This document shows positions 45,338 to 54,418 of a stretch of DNA of 64,000 nucleotides, one piece after another (position 1 is the first letter of the stretch; each line of letters begins with the position of its first letter). The position numbers were made by a program, and so were the translations under genes. The DNA comes from an uncultured Ignavibacteriota bacterium (GTDB lineage: Bacteria; Bacteroidota; Ignavibacteria; UBA10030; UBA8401). The stretch is from the NCBI GenBank assembly GCA_903884005.1, contig CAISDA010000083.1, positions 186,001-250,000 of the forward strand, given 5' to 3'. The notes under the pieces are model-generated. The model saw only the letters and a list, made by a program, of their open reading frames with translations. It did not search any database and was not told the DNA's origin.

Positions 45338-46132
45338 TTACCTGTCGCTTCGTAGATGATGAATGAACTCCGACGCCGCTGCTGCCGGGTTTGCCGCAGT
45401 GCCGAGCACGTCGATAAGCGCCGACCCGACAACTGCTCCGTCGGCGAAACGGAATATTTTTTCGACGTGCTCTCTTTTCGAAATGCCGAATCCGACGACA
45501 AATGGTTTTTTTGCCAGCGACCGCACACGCGTCAGAAACGGTTCGACCCCGTCCTGCCCGCCAAGCGACGTTCGCGCACCGGTCACGCCCGTGACGCTGA
45601 CGCAATACGAAAAATCAGTGGAGCACGAATCGATCATGCGGATGCGATCGTCTGTCGATGTCGGCGCGATAAGGAAGATGGCGCTGATGCCGTACTGCTT
45701 CGCCAGCGACCGGTACTCGGCGCTGTCGTCCGGCAGCAGATCCGGAATGATGGTGCCATCGGCTCCGCAGTCGTGCGCATCCCTGAAGAATCGTTCCATC
45801 CCGTAATGGAGCAGCGGATTCACGTATCCCATGAGGATGATCGGAACATCGGTGTACGTGCGCGCCTCGCGTATCGCCGAAAATATTTTCGGTATCGTCG
45901 CGCCGTTGCCAATGGCAACATAGGATGAATGCTGAATCGTCGGTCCGTCCGCCAGCGGATCGCTGAAAGGGATGCCGACTTCGATCATCGCGGCTCCCGC
46001 ATCAGCCAGCGCGCATATCAGCGGCACGGTCGATCCCGCCATGGGATATTCGGGCGTGATGTACGGGATCAGCGCCTGCACCCCCTGCGCCTTCAGCCGT
46101 TCCATAGTCGATGCAATTCTGTTCATAGACAC
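45338..46132 (-). CDS. trpA: Tryptophan synthase alpha subunit
   Basis: The 264-residue protein matches TrpA through the whole length. Catalytic Glu is in MIEVGIPFSDP, catalytic Asp in DPLADGP, and later motifs are GYVNPLLHYG, IPDLLPDD, FLIAPTSTDDRI, SVTGVTGAR and VVGFGIS. It cleaves indole-3-glycerol phosphate to indole. trpB and other trp genes are not present here, so the trp pathway is dispersed. It is 10 bases downstream of tsaD. A second Met two codons in (46126) is an equally possible start. Confidence 0.96.
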   Translation of the reverse strand: MSMNRIASTMERLKAQGVQALIPYITPEYPMAGSTVPLICALADAGAAMIEVGIPFSDPLADGPTIQHSSYVAIGNGATIPKIFSAIREARTYTDVPIILMGYVNPLLHYGMERFFRDAHDCGADGTIIPDLLPDDSAEYRSLAKQYGISAIFLIAPTSTDDRIRMIDSCSTDFSYCVSVTGVTGARTSLGGQDGVEPFLTRVRSLAKKPFVVGFGISKREHVEKIFRFADGAVVGSALIDVLGTAANPAAAASEFIHHLRSDR

Positions 46133-46142
46133 AGTGGTTCCC

Positions 46143-47180
46143 TCATGCCGCAGCGATGTCGAGGTTCGACATGGCGCTCGAGGAGAGCGGCGAACTGAAC
46201 CCTCGTAAATATTTTCGGTACCCGACCACGCTCGTCATCGCCGCATTGTCCGTGCAGTATTCGATCTTCGGAAAGAACACGTCGCATCCCGCATCCGCCG
46301 CCGCGGCCGTCATACGGCTCCGGAGGGATGAATTTGCCGATACTCCCCCGCCTACGGCGATCTGACGAATGCCGAATTTTTTCGAGGCGTTCATCGTTTT
46401 CCGCACAAGCACGTCGACCACCGATGCCTGAAAACTTGCGCACAGATCGGCCAGCAGTGCCGGCGGGATCGCCGGCGTGCCGTCGGAAGATCGCAGGTTG
46501 TTGTCCCTCAGATAATACAACACTGCCGTTTTAATGCCGCTGAAACTGAAAGCAAATTCGTCATCCAGGAGCATCGTCCTCGGAAAATGGATCGCTTTCG
46601 GATTGCCCTCCCGCGCAAGCGCATCCACACGCGGCCCGCCCGGATAGCCAAGGCCGAGCATCTTGGCGACCTTGTCGAAGGCTTCACCCGCGGCATCGTC
46701 CCGTGTTTCGCCGATCAGTTCATAGCTGAAATCATCGCGCATCAGGACAAGTTGCGTGTGGCCGCCGGATACCGTCAGATTCAGACAGGGAAATGCCGGC
46801 ACGGGCTGATCGATGAAATTCGAATAGATATGCGCTTCCATGTGGTTCACGCCGATGAACGGCACGCCGAGACCATAGGCCAGCGCCTTACCGAAATTCA
46901 CTCCAACCAGCAGAGCGCCCATTAACCCGGGCCCCATGGCGACCGCTACCGCAGAAAGTTCAGCTTTCGCCGTTCCGGCCTTCACAAGCGCTTCTTCCAC
47001 GATGGGAATGATATACTTTTGATGCGCTCTCGATGCGAGCTCAGGCACCACTCCGCCGTATTGATGATGCACGATCTGTGACGATATGATGTTGGACAAC
47101 AATACGCCGTCGGCCATGACCGCTGCAGAGGTTTCGTCGCACGATGTCTCAATTCCTAAAATAACCGCTTTTGCTCTCAT
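46143..47180 (-). CDS. tsaD: tRNA N6-adenosine threonylcarbamoyltransferase TsaD
   Basis: The 345-residue protein has the ASKHA-type TsaD sequence: LGIETSCDETSAAV at the start, VVPELASRAH, the metal-binding HMEAH, SGGHTQLV, GEAFDKVAKMLGLGYPGGP and a late GGVSANS. It transfers threonylcarbamoyl to A37 of ANN-decoding tRNAs and is essential in most bacteria. It heads the tsaD-trpA-aroQ-mltG run. The 160 bases between its start and dacB form a divergent promoter region. Confidence 0.97.
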   Translation of the reverse strand: MRAKAVILGIETSCDETSAAVMADGVLLSNIISSQIVHHQYGGVVPELASRAHQKYIIPIVEEALVKAGTAKAELSAVAVAMGPGLMGALLVGVNFGKALAYGLGVPFIGVNHMEAHIYSNFIDQPVPAFPCLNLTVSGGHTQLVLMRDDFSYELIGETRDDAAGEAFDKVAKMLGLGYPGGPRVDALAREGNPKAIHFPRTMLLDDEFAFSFSGIKTAVLYYLRDNNLRSSDGTPAIPPALLADLCASFQASVVDVLVRKTMNASKKFGIRQIAVGGGVSANSSLRSRMTAAAADAGCDVFFPKIEYCTDNAAMTSVVGYRKYLRGFSSPLSSSAMSNLDIAAA

Positions 47181-47340
47181 ACATTAAAGATACAAAAAGA
47201 TGAATTAATTGCAAAAAATGTGTGTACAGATTCATGATGCTTTTTTGTGTCCGTTGCACCTTGCACTCCCGCCAATATTTATCTACTTTCATAGGAACGA
47301 TACCGTATTCTTTGCTCACCATCACTAATCCCCATTCGCC

Positions 47341-48813
47341 ATGAACATTGCATTCCGACAGTTCAACCTCAGTCTCTTCGTAGTGATGGTGCTGTTCGCC
47401 GGCTGCTCCTCGACCCGCCAGGTACAATCCCCCGTCCGATCCGCTGAGCAGTTCCGGCAGCAGATCGACGCGATCCTCGCCGATTCGGTCTTCCGGCCCG
47501 TGGTCACGACGATGAAGATCGTGTCGCTGAAAACATCCGAGGTGTGGTATGAACGCAACTCGCTGCTCCTGATGCACCCCGCCTCGAACATGAAGCTGCT
47601 CACCTCTGCAACGGCCCTCTGCCGTCTCGGCAAAGACTTCACGTTCACAACGCGCATGTCGCACGACGGAACCATCGCCGACAGCGTGCTGCACGGGAAC
47701 ATCTACTTTAAAGGATCGGGTGATCCGGATCTTTCGTCGGCGTCGCTCGCTGGTTTCGCCCGCGAACTGCAGGCCAAAGGCATCACACGCATCGACGGCG
47801 ATATCGTCGGCGACGCATCGTATTTCGACGGTGAACGGTGGGGTGTCGGCTGGATGTGGGATGACGAACCGTCGTCGGACGAAGCGTTCAATTCCGCCCT
47901 GTCGGTCAACCGCAATTGCGTTGATGTCCGCGTCGTTCCCTCGGATTCGGTCGGGAGTGCGCCGCTTGTCACGATCGTTCCTGCCACACTGTATATGAAT
48001 GTAGAGAATACGGCGGTGACGGGCGCTCCGCATACCAGGAACACGCTTGAGATCTCCCGAAAATATTTTGAGCGCACCAATACCATTACCGTCAAGGGAT
48101 CCGTCCCTGCAGAGTCGCGCGGCAAAAAAGAAACGATCACCGTTCTCGGACCGGAACAGTATTTCCTGACGCTGGCCAAAGAGGAACTGCAAAGGGTGAA
48201 CATTCACCTGACAGGCAGCACCAGGCTCGGAACGGTTCCTTCGGACGCGCATCAGATCGCGCAGCACGACCAGCCCATCGATTCGATGGTCATCTATCAA
48301 AACAAGGTCAGCGACAACCTCTCGGCGGAAAATTCGCTCAAGGCGCTCAGTGCTGAAGTGCTCGGGCGCGCCGGCTCCACAGAGCATGGTATCTCACTCG
48401 TGAAGCAGACGCTCGCCGAGTTCGGCATCGACTCGACATCGTTCCGCATGGTCGACGGCTCGGGCGTCTCTCACTACGACCTTGTGACGTCAGACCTTTC
48501 CATCAAACTGCTGCAGGGCATGTGGAGGAAGAAAAATATTTTCGATCTCTACTACACGTCCCTCCCCATTGCCGGAGTGGACGGATCCCTCGCGTCGCGC
48601 ATGCGCAACACGGCGGCACAGAACAATCTGCACGCAAAAACGGGAACCATCAGCGGCGTCGCAGCGCTCGCGGGGTATGTGACGACCGCCGACGGAGAAT
48701 TGCTGGCGTTCTCGATGCTGATGCAGAATTTCATCGGTTCCTCGGAACCGTATCGGCGCGCACAGGATGCCATCGGCGCGCTCATGGCAAATTTCCGCAA
48801 AGACGCCCAATAA
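47341..48813 (+). CDS. dacB: D-alanyl-D-alanine carboxypeptidase/endopeptidase, PBP4 type (peptidase S13)
   Basis: The 490-residue protein has an N-terminal lipoprotein-like signal (LVVMVLFAGC). The penicillin-binding motifs are Ser82-x-x-Lys85 (SNMK), SDN in KVSDNLSAEN and KTG in HAKTGTISG. The long insertion between the first two motifs (about 100-290) is typical of PBP4/DacB. It trims peptidoglycan peptides in the periplasm. The lipobox (FAGCSS) suggests anchoring, which is not universal for PBP4. The large open frame on the opposite strand is a shadow. Confidence 0.93.
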   Translation: MNIAFRQFNLSLFVVMVLFAGCSSTRQVQSPVRSAEQFRQQIDAILADSVFRPVVTTMKIVSLKTSEVWYERNSLLLMHPASNMKLLTSATALCRLGKDFTFTTRMSHDGTIADSVLHGNIYFKGSGDPDLSSASLAGFARELQAKGITRIDGDIVGDASYFDGERWGVGWMWDDEPSSDEAFNSALSVNRNCVDVRVVPSDSVGSAPLVTIVPATLYMNVENTAVTGAPHTRNTLEISRKYFERTNTITVKGSVPAESRGKKETITVLGPEQYFLTLAKEELQRVNIHLTGSTRLGTVPSDAHQIAQHDQPIDSMVIYQNKVSDNLSAENSLKALSAEVLGRAGSTEHGISLVKQTLAEFGIDSTSFRMVDGSGVSHYDLVTSDLSIKLLQGMWRKKNIFDLYYTSLPIAGVDGSLASRMRNTAAQNNLHAKTGTISGVAALAGYVTTADGELLAFSMLMQNFIGSSEPYRRAQDAIGALMANFRKDAQ

Positions 48814-48861
48814 ACTACCACGGCGTAAGCGGCGGGGAATTATACCCTGAGTTTTTAAACG

Positions 48862-48907
48862 CACACACCGCGCGGCATGCATAGTTTCACATATCGCGCG
48901 GTGTGTG
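48862..48907. terminator. Hairpin between convergent dacB and DUF4097 genes
   Basis: CACACACCGCGCG (48862-48874) pairs perfectly with CGCGCGGTGTGTG (48895-48907) across a 20-base loop. There is no clear T-run. It is placed where both converging transcripts must end. Confidence 0.5.
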
Positions 48908-48933
48908 TGTCTGTTCGAGCCTGCGGAAGATCG

Positions 48934-49929
48934 TTATTTGAGCGGTTCAATTTTCACATCACCGCCCGAGGTTTCCGCACGGATGGTTTCGCCTCCGCCG
49001 TTGATCGCGCCGCGAAGCTGACTCTCATCCATGTCCCCTTTGACCGTGATCGGCAGTCCGCAGCGGACGCGCCCGCCGCTTGTCGATGCTTCAAGCATCG
49101 CCTTCACATTGTCTTTCATCATGATGTGTATATCGCCGCCCGAACTGTGCGCGTATACTCCCTTGTTGTCGCCCGTCATGCGGATGCGGATTGTCCCGCC
49201 TGAGGTCTCCGTAGATATTTTTCCGTCGACGTTCGTTAATTCCACATCGCCGCCCGATGTATGACTGTTGAGCTCTCCGACGATATCCGTGCAGCTGATT
49301 TCCCCGCCCGATGTTTTAATTTGAACCGACCCTTGCACGTGCGACGCAGAGACGTTCCCGCCCGAGGTCCGCAACTCCACCGGCCCGGTCACATGCTCCG
49401 CATCAACATTGCCTCCGCTGGTTTCCATGGTCGCATTGCCTTCCAGATTGCGAACGGTCATGTTCCCGCCTGAACTTTGCGCACGGACATAAAATTTCTT
49501 CGGCACCGTTACCTTGAACGTCACATCCATATTGTTCGAATGCCAGCCTAACCAGTTGTTGTCGCGATATTTTCCAACGACCTTCACGTTGTCCTTTTCC
49601 TGCGAAAAAATCACATCCAGATGTTCAAGATTGCCTTCCGATCCGCTCGCATCGGCGATGACGAGCACATCGTTTTTGTCCCATGTGTCGATCTCGACGT
49701 TCCCGACATCCGAGGAGAGTGTGAGGGCTCCGCCGCTGTTCACGGAAAATGTTTTTTCAAAATGCCGCGTCTGCTGGTCGCCGCCGTCGATCTTCCAGTC
49801 GCCGTCCGAAAAATTATTGCCTTCGTTATGCGATCGTGAATTGGAGTAGACCATCATGCCTGCTCCGAACACCACGCCAAGCAGAATAAACACGCAGATC
49901 TTGATAATTGTCGAGGGTGAGGGATTCAT
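48934..49929 (-). CDS. DUF4097-type beta-helix repeat protein, membrane-anchored
   Basis: From MNPSPST at 49929 (strong AGGAGAG site just upstream) the protein has 331 residues. One membrane helix (about 8-28) is followed by a repetitive beta region. From about 150 on, a TSGG or SSGG motif recurs roughly every 16 to 20 residues (SSGGNM, TSGGNV twice, TSGGEI, TSGGDV, TSGGTI, SSGGDI, TSGGRV, TSGGDV), as in DUF4097 proteins, which are expected to form a single-stranded right-handed beta-helix. Function is unknown; in other bacteria such genes lie near ECF or anti-sigma genes. It is transcribed alone. Confidence 0.85.
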   Translation of the reverse strand: MNPSPSTIIKICVFILLGVVFGAGMMVYSNSRSHNEGNNFSDGDWKIDGGDQQTRHFEKTFSVNSGGALTLSSDVGNVEIDTWDKNDVLVIADASGSEGNLEHLDVIFSQEKDNVKVVGKYRDNNWLGWHSNNMDVTFKVTVPKKFYVRAQSSGGNMTVRNLEGNATMETSGGNVDAEHVTGPVELRTSGGNVSASHVQGSVQIKTSGGEISCTDIVGELNSHTSGGDVELTNVDGKISTETSGGTIRIRMTGDNKGVYAHSSGGDIHIMMKDNVKAMLEASTSGGRVRCGLPITVKGDMDESQLRGAINGGGETIRAETSGGDVKIEPLK

Positions 49930-50113
49930 ATATCTCTCCTTTTTCTTGCGGGTGAACGGACTGACCATGTGCATATATAAATTTTAACGTATGTTCGCGT
50001 AAAAAGTTGCGTTCTGCGATGGAGCACGGGGCAGAAATTGATTCTTTTTCCATTTTTTCGTATACTTTTGTACATATAAGGCAGTTTTTCCGGTCCACTC
50101 CTATGGAAGTTTC

Positions 50114-51058
50114 ATGTTGAAAACCACCGCTGTTCTCGTCGTGCTTATGGCCATATCATCCTGTTCCCGGAACGAACCCCAGACACCAATGAAACCCTCG
50201 ATGCAGACGTCCATACCGACGCCGCGCTTTGACGGCGCTCGTGCTTTTGCCGATCTGAAGGCCCAGACCGATTTCGGGCCTCGCACTCCCTTGAGCACCG
50301 GACACCGGGCATGCCTTTCGTTTTTGGTCGCTGAACTGGAGAAGAGTGCCGAAACGGTTGTCAGCCAGAATTTCACTGAAAAAGGATACAACAATGAATC
50401 GCTGCTGCTGACGAACGTGTTCGCCTCGTTCAACACACACACCTCACAGCGCGTGCTGCTGCTGGCGCACTGGGATACACGGCCTCACGCAGATCAGGAT
50501 CCCCTCGAATCGAACAGATCGAAGCCCATACTCGGGGCAAATGACGGAGCCAGCGGTGTGGCCGTGCTGCTCGAACTGGCGCGCCTGATGAAACAGATGC
50601 CCCCCTCGATCGGCGTGGACGTGCTTCTGGTCGACGGCGAGGATTACGGCAAGAGCTCCGATCTTAACTATTATTTTCTTGGCGCAAAATATTTCGCCAG
50701 GACGATGCCCCGCACCTACAAACCGCTCTTTGCCATCCTGTTGGATATGATCGGCGACGCTGATCTCCGCATTCCGATGGAGCAGAATTCAATGAAGTAT
50801 GCGCCCGGTGTCGTAAGCCTCGTGTGGTCGGCGGCCCAGGAACTTGGCGTCACGCAGTTCGCCGCCGTGCCCGGCGAACAAATTGAGGACGATCATCTTG
50901 CGCTGAACGAGGCGGGCATCCCAACGATCGATCTCATCGATTTTCAATATCCCTACTGGCACACGATCCAGGACACGCCCGACAAGTGCAGTCCTGAAAG
51001 TCTCGAAGCCGTCGGCAGGGTTCTGGTCCATGTGATCTACACTAAAGCGGGAAAGTAA
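50114..51058 (+). CDS. M28-family lipoprotein, probable glutaminyl-peptide cyclotransferase
   Basis: The 314-residue protein has a lipobox (AISSC). The M28 fold shows LLLAHWDTRPHADQDP, the metal Asp in GANDGASGVAVLLELAR, Glu in VDGEDYG, LDMIGDAD and His in YPYWHTIQD. The single-zinc ligands (Asp, Glu, His) and the W-x-x-RP segment match glutaminyl cyclases better than aminopeptidases. The enzyme would turn N-terminal Gln of exported proteins into pyroglutamate. Many exported proteins in this window have Gln at the predicted +1 site, which fits. prmA follows after 7 bases. Aminopeptidase activity is the alternative. Confidence 0.82.
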   Translation: MLKTTAVLVVLMAISSCSRNEPQTPMKPSMQTSIPTPRFDGARAFADLKAQTDFGPRTPLSTGHRACLSFLVAELEKSAETVVSQNFTEKGYNNESLLLTNVFASFNTHTSQRVLLLAHWDTRPHADQDPLESNRSKPILGANDGASGVAVLLELARLMKQMPPSIGVDVLLVDGEDYGKSSDLNYYFLGAKYFARTMPRTYKPLFAILLDMIGDADLRIPMEQNSMKYAPGVVSLVWSAAQELGVTQFAAVPGEQIEDDHLALNEAGIPTIDLIDFQYPYWHTIQDTPDKCSPESLEAVGRVLVHVIYTKAGK

Positions 51059-51065
51059 GCACACA

Positions 51066-51932
51066 ATGAGCAACTCCTATTACGATCTCTTCCTCACGCT
51101 CCACGTCACCGATGAAGTGCGCGATGTGCTTCCGGCGCTGTTCAACCAACTTGGATTTGAAGGGTTCGTCGAAGAAGATAACGGCTTCCATTGCTACATC
51201 AAACACGATCTCTACACCGAATCGGTGCACGATCAGGCGGTGGTGATCCTGGACACGGTGTTCAACGCCCCCGATGCTGTCACCTCGCGCACCGAGCTCG
51301 TCGAGCGCAACTGGAATGAAGAGTGGGAAAAGACAATTCAGCCGATCTGGGTCACGGATACGCTGGTGATCGCCCCCACATGGAGTCCCGTCGACGCCAC
51401 GCCGGGCCGCATCGTGCTTGTCATCGATCCCAAAATGTCGTTCGGCACTGGCTATCACGAAACGACCCGCCTCATGCTGCGCATGATGCAGGACCATATC
51501 CCCCCGGATTCCGCGGTGCTCGATGTCGGCACCGGCACCGGCGTGCTTGCCATCGCCGCGGTGAAACTCGGTGCGCGGCATGCGATCGGGGTCGACATAG
51601 ACGAATGGTCCGCCGATAACGGCAATGAAAATATCGAGCGCAACCGGCTTGAGGGCAAGGTCGACATACGCATCGGCTCGCTCGATGTCGTGAGTGAGCC
51701 CGTGTTCGATGTCATACTCGCCAACATTATCCGTTCCACCATTCTGGAACTGCTGCCGGCGATGCTCGGGAAACTGACGCCAAACGGCATGTTGTTCCTC
51801 TCCGGCTTGATGCTCGACGACCAATCGCCGATCGAGGAAGCGCTCCGGGCACAGTCGTGCATCGTCACCGGCGTGCTCCGTGAGAACGAGTGGATCGGCA
51901 TGATGGCGCAGAAGCACAGCGTCGCCGGGTAA
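51066..51932 (+). CDS. prmA: Ribosomal protein L11 methyltransferase
   Basis: The 288-residue protein has the PrmA layout. An N-terminal substrate-binding domain (about 1-90) ends in ERNWNEEWEKTIQPIWV. The C-terminal Rossmann methyltransferase has DPKMSFGTGYHETTRLML, DVGTGTGVLAIAAVKLGA, GVDIDEWS and DVILANIIRSTI. It methylates L11 lysines and the N-terminus. It follows the glutaminyl-cyclase-like gene by 7 bases and converges with the small lipoprotein gene. Confidence 0.96.
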   Translation: MSNSYYDLFLTLHVTDEVRDVLPALFNQLGFEGFVEEDNGFHCYIKHDLYTESVHDQAVVILDTVFNAPDAVTSRTELVERNWNEEWEKTIQPIWVTDTLVIAPTWSPVDATPGRIVLVIDPKMSFGTGYHETTRLMLRMMQDHIPPDSAVLDVGTGTGVLAIAAVKLGARHAIGVDIDEWSADNGNENIERNRLEGKVDIRIGSLDVVSEPVFDVILANIIRSTILELLPAMLGKLTPNGMLFLSGLMLDDQSPIEEALRAQSCIVTGVLRENEWIGMMAQKHSVAG

Positions 51933-52093
51933 CGACGGACGGTATCGTTGCGGGGATCATTTTACTGGTTGGCCTCATGGAGGCGGCAGGCATTGCCTGT
52001 ATTGTTGCGCGGGCATATGCGGACATTGGTACGGCATCGTCCATCGTACGATCGAGACACTCCAGGGGGGCAGGCGAACGGATCTCAGACGCG

Positions 52094-52630
52094 TCAGTAT
52101 TGGGCGGCGACCACTGTTGCCGTGCTCTTGGCGAAGACGGTTGTTAAGATACCCGGCTCGACGCGGCTGAACACGCCCCTCTTCATCGGCTGCACATTTG
52201 CATCCACGATAGAGACGATCTGTGCCACCTCAGTTTGCGTGTCGTCGTAGTACGTGAAGCGGATCGTGACGGCCGACAACGTGCGCTGCGTGTTATTGGC
52301 AATGACGAACGAGTGCAGCGGCTTCATCGTCGACATGTTCATCGACGCGGAATGGTCCATCAGCGCGATCTTCGTCAGATCTTCAGGCGGAACGGTAGTG
52401 ATGGTCCAATATTTTTTAAAGAGAGCGATGGAATCGAGCTTTACCTTCGCCTGCATGAACAACGGACTCTCTTTGGGAATTTTTTGATAATAATATTCAG
52501 CAGCGTCGTATTCCTTCGACGCGTAGAACGCGTCCCCTTTTTTCATATTCACCGGGGAATTCTCGAGTGAACTCTGGCATCCCGCAATGAGCATCGCACC
52601 AAGCAGCAAATACAATTGATACGTCTTCAT
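52094..52630 (-). CDS. Small TPR-like lipoprotein of unknown function
   Basis: The 178-residue protein starts MKTYQLYLLL with lipobox LIAGC. The ATG at 52630 has AGGAGAG upstream. After the lipid anchor a TPR-like hairpin (AFYASKEYDAAEYYYQKIPKESPLF) is followed by a beta-rich C-terminal half with VIANNTQRTLSAVTIRFTYYD, which resembles FxLYD- or DUF3426-type domains. It is in an operon with the upstream cysteine desulfurase (16-base gap), but no functional link is evident. Confidence 0.78.
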   Translation of the reverse strand: MKTYQLYLLLGAMLIAGCQSSLENSPVNMKKGDAFYASKEYDAAEYYYQKIPKESPLFMQAKVKLDSIALFKKYWTITTVPPEDLTKIALMDHSASMNMSTMKPLHSFVIANNTQRTLSAVTIRFTYYDDTQTEVAQIVSIVDANVQPMKRGVFSRVEPGILTTVFAKSTATVVAAQY

Positions 52631-52646
52631 ACGCTCTCTCCTATTA

Positions 52647-53816
52647 TCACCGGGCGGCATTCAATGCAATATCGATGAATGCATCCGCGGCGGTCTCCAC
52701 TTCCTCGTGCGTCGTTTGATTGCCAAGAGAGAATCTGATCGTCAATGAAGCGTTCCGGCTCTCCCTGCCCATTGCCTGCAGCACATGGGAAGGCTGCACG
52801 CTCCCCGAGGTGCATGCCGATCCGCTCGATACAGCGATGCCCCGAAGGTCCATGTTGATGAGCAGCGTTTCGCCGTCGATGGCGTAGCGGCCGCCGTCGA
52901 GAGAGACGCTGAGGATCGAGGGTACGGCGTGCTCGCGGTCCCCGTTCACTATGACGTCTCCAACCGCCGTTTGAATTTTTCGAATGAGTATCTCGTTTAA
53001 TTCACTCGCGTGACGCATCGAGGCCTCTACATCCGACATTGCTTGTGTCACCGCGCGTGCAAATCCGGCGATGAGCGGAATATTTTCGGTGCCTGCCCGT
53101 TGTTTGCGTTCCTGGGAGCCGCCGTGGATCAGTGCATCGAGATCGGTGCCGCGCCGGATGACGAGGGCGCCGATGCCCTTCGGTCCCTGTATCTTATGCG
53201 CCGTCATCGAAAGCAGGTCGACGGGCAGTGAACGGAACGACAGGCGGATTTTTCCGATTGCCTGCACTGCGTCGGTGTGGAAGATGATCCCGCGTTCGCG
53301 CGCCGCCGAGCCTATTGCCTCAATAGGCTGCACGGTCCCGATCTCGTTGTTCACATGCATGACGGAAATGAGGCAGGTGTCCGGCGTGATGCAGCGGACG
53401 ACATCGGTGGGATCCACGACTCCGTTGCCTCCGATCGGTACAACCGAAACCGTAAATCCGAGCGACGCGAGGTATTCAGCGCACCCCAGCACCGCATGAT
53501 GTTCGATGGACGAAACGATCAGGTGCGATTTTCCCGTCTTCCTCCTGGACGCAAAGGCAGTTCCTACCAGTGCGTGGTTATCGGCTTCGGTGCCTCCGGA
53601 AGTGAAACAGACCTCCCCCGGGTCGGCGCCAATCGAACGGGCGATCGATTCGCGGCTTTCCTCCAGAACGGTTTTTGCCTCCCTTCCGAACGAATGTACG
53701 GAAGAGGGGTTGCCGAATACCTGTGACGAGTATGCCTGCATAATGGCCGCCACCTCCGGATGGACGGGTGTGGCCGCGGCATAATCAAGATAAATACGAG
53801 TGCGCTTGTGGTCCAT
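52647..53816 (-). CDS. Cysteine desulfurase (NifS/IscS family)
   Basis: From MDHKRTRIYLDYAAATP (53816) the enzyme has 389 residues. PLP-enzyme marks are FTSGGTEADNHAL, SSIEHHAVL, MHVNNEIGTVQP, FHTDAVQAIGKI, and the PLP-binding Lys in TAHKIQGPKG. The active-site Cys is in SSGSACTSG. It supplies sulfur from cysteine for iron-sulfur clusters or tRNA thiolation. The extra residues of the longer frame (to 53867) precede the conserved start and were dropped. No iscU or mnmA is adjacent. Confidence 0.94.
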   Translation of the reverse strand: MDHKRTRIYLDYAAATPVHPEVAAIMQAYSSQVFGNPSSVHSFGREAKTVLEESRESIARSIGADPGEVCFTSGGTEADNHALVGTAFASRRKTGKSHLIVSSIEHHAVLGCAEYLASLGFTVSVVPIGGNGVVDPTDVVRCITPDTCLISVMHVNNEIGTVQPIEAIGSAARERGIIFHTDAVQAIGKIRLSFRSLPVDLLSMTAHKIQGPKGIGALVIRRGTDLDALIHGGSQERKQRAGTENIPLIAGFARAVTQAMSDVEASMRHASELNEILIRKIQTAVGDVIVNGDREHAVPSILSVSLDGGRYAIDGETLLINMDLRGIAVSSGSACTSGSVQPSHVLQAMGRESRNASLTIRFSLGNQTTHEEVETAADAFIDIALNAAR

Positions 53817-53866
53817 GATTAAAAATATACTGTTTGATGCGCGAAGAATCAATCGGACATGGTACA

Positions 53867-53901
53867 AATAAAAAGGTGAAACACTGTTTTGTGTTTCACC
53901 T
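53867..53901 (-). terminator. Rho-independent terminator of the first ECF module
   Basis: AGGTGAAACAC (53874-53884) and GTGTTTCACCT (53891-53901) form a perfect 11-bp stem with a 6-base loop. On the minus strand it is followed by TTTTTATTT. It lies between the Spy-like gene (ends 53926) and the cysteine desulfurase start, so it ends the sigma/anti-sigma/Spy transcript. Confidence 0.85.
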
Positions 53902-53925
53902 CTTCCCTTGCATGCCGGCGCGGGA

Positions 53926-54405
53926 TTATCGGTTTTTTTGCCCGTCCACTTTTACGTCCCGTACGGCTTCGCGCAAATCGCGCGCAAAGTTCCTCTCGAA
54001 AGCCACATATTCCGCGATCTGCTTCGTCGTCAGCACGTCGCGCAGGTCGTTGATGAATTTCGTTCGCATCTCGGTTTTTTTCCTGTCGATGTCTAGGAGT
54101 GCTGCAAATGTCTGATTGAACTCGGCATCCGACGCGCCTGCCTGGATCTGGCTGTCTAATTTATCGAACAACCCCCTCGATTCATTTTCCAGCGCATGCA
54201 TCATCTCACGATGATTGTTATAGCGGGCGAACACCTTCACCGACTGATTTTCATCGAGTTTCAGCGCTTCCATCATGCGCACTTTTTTCAGGCTTTCAAC
54301 ACGCTCCAGCGCGGGACGCTGTCCCATACTGCGGTGCATTTGGGCATTCGTGGCGACGGGTGCAAGGCATATCGCGATCAGCAGAGAGTAACAATATTTT
54401 TTCAT
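53926..54405 (-). CDS. Periplasmic Spy/CpxP-like protein (module 1)
   Basis: From MKKYCYSLLI (54405) the protein has 159 residues; the upstream AGG is spaced better for this start than for the Met at 54414. A signal peptide ends near TNAQ. The mature part is all helical and charged, with a KLDENQSVKVFARYNNHREMMHAL segment equivalent to the LTxxQ hairpin of Spy/CpxP. It is the third gene of an ECF sigma/anti-sigma operon, so it is probably a periplasmic sensor or chaperone that feeds back on the anti-sigma factor (inference). Confidence 0.8.
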   Translation of the reverse strand: MKKYCYSLLIAICLAPVATNAQMHRSMGQRPALERVESLKKVRMMEALKLDENQSVKVFARYNNHREMMHALENESRGLFDKLDSQIQAGASDAEFNQTFAALLDIDRKKTEMRTKFINDLRDVLTTKQIAEYVAFERNFARDLREAVRDVKVDGQKNR

Positions 54406-54418
54406 GGGTTTCATCCTA

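Noticed and set aside
47149-48387. 412-codon open frame on the minus strand opposite dacB and the tsaD-dacB spacer
   Set aside because: Arg/His/Gly-rich composition of an antisense shadow; the plus strand encodes a complete PBP4 with all three catalytic motifs.
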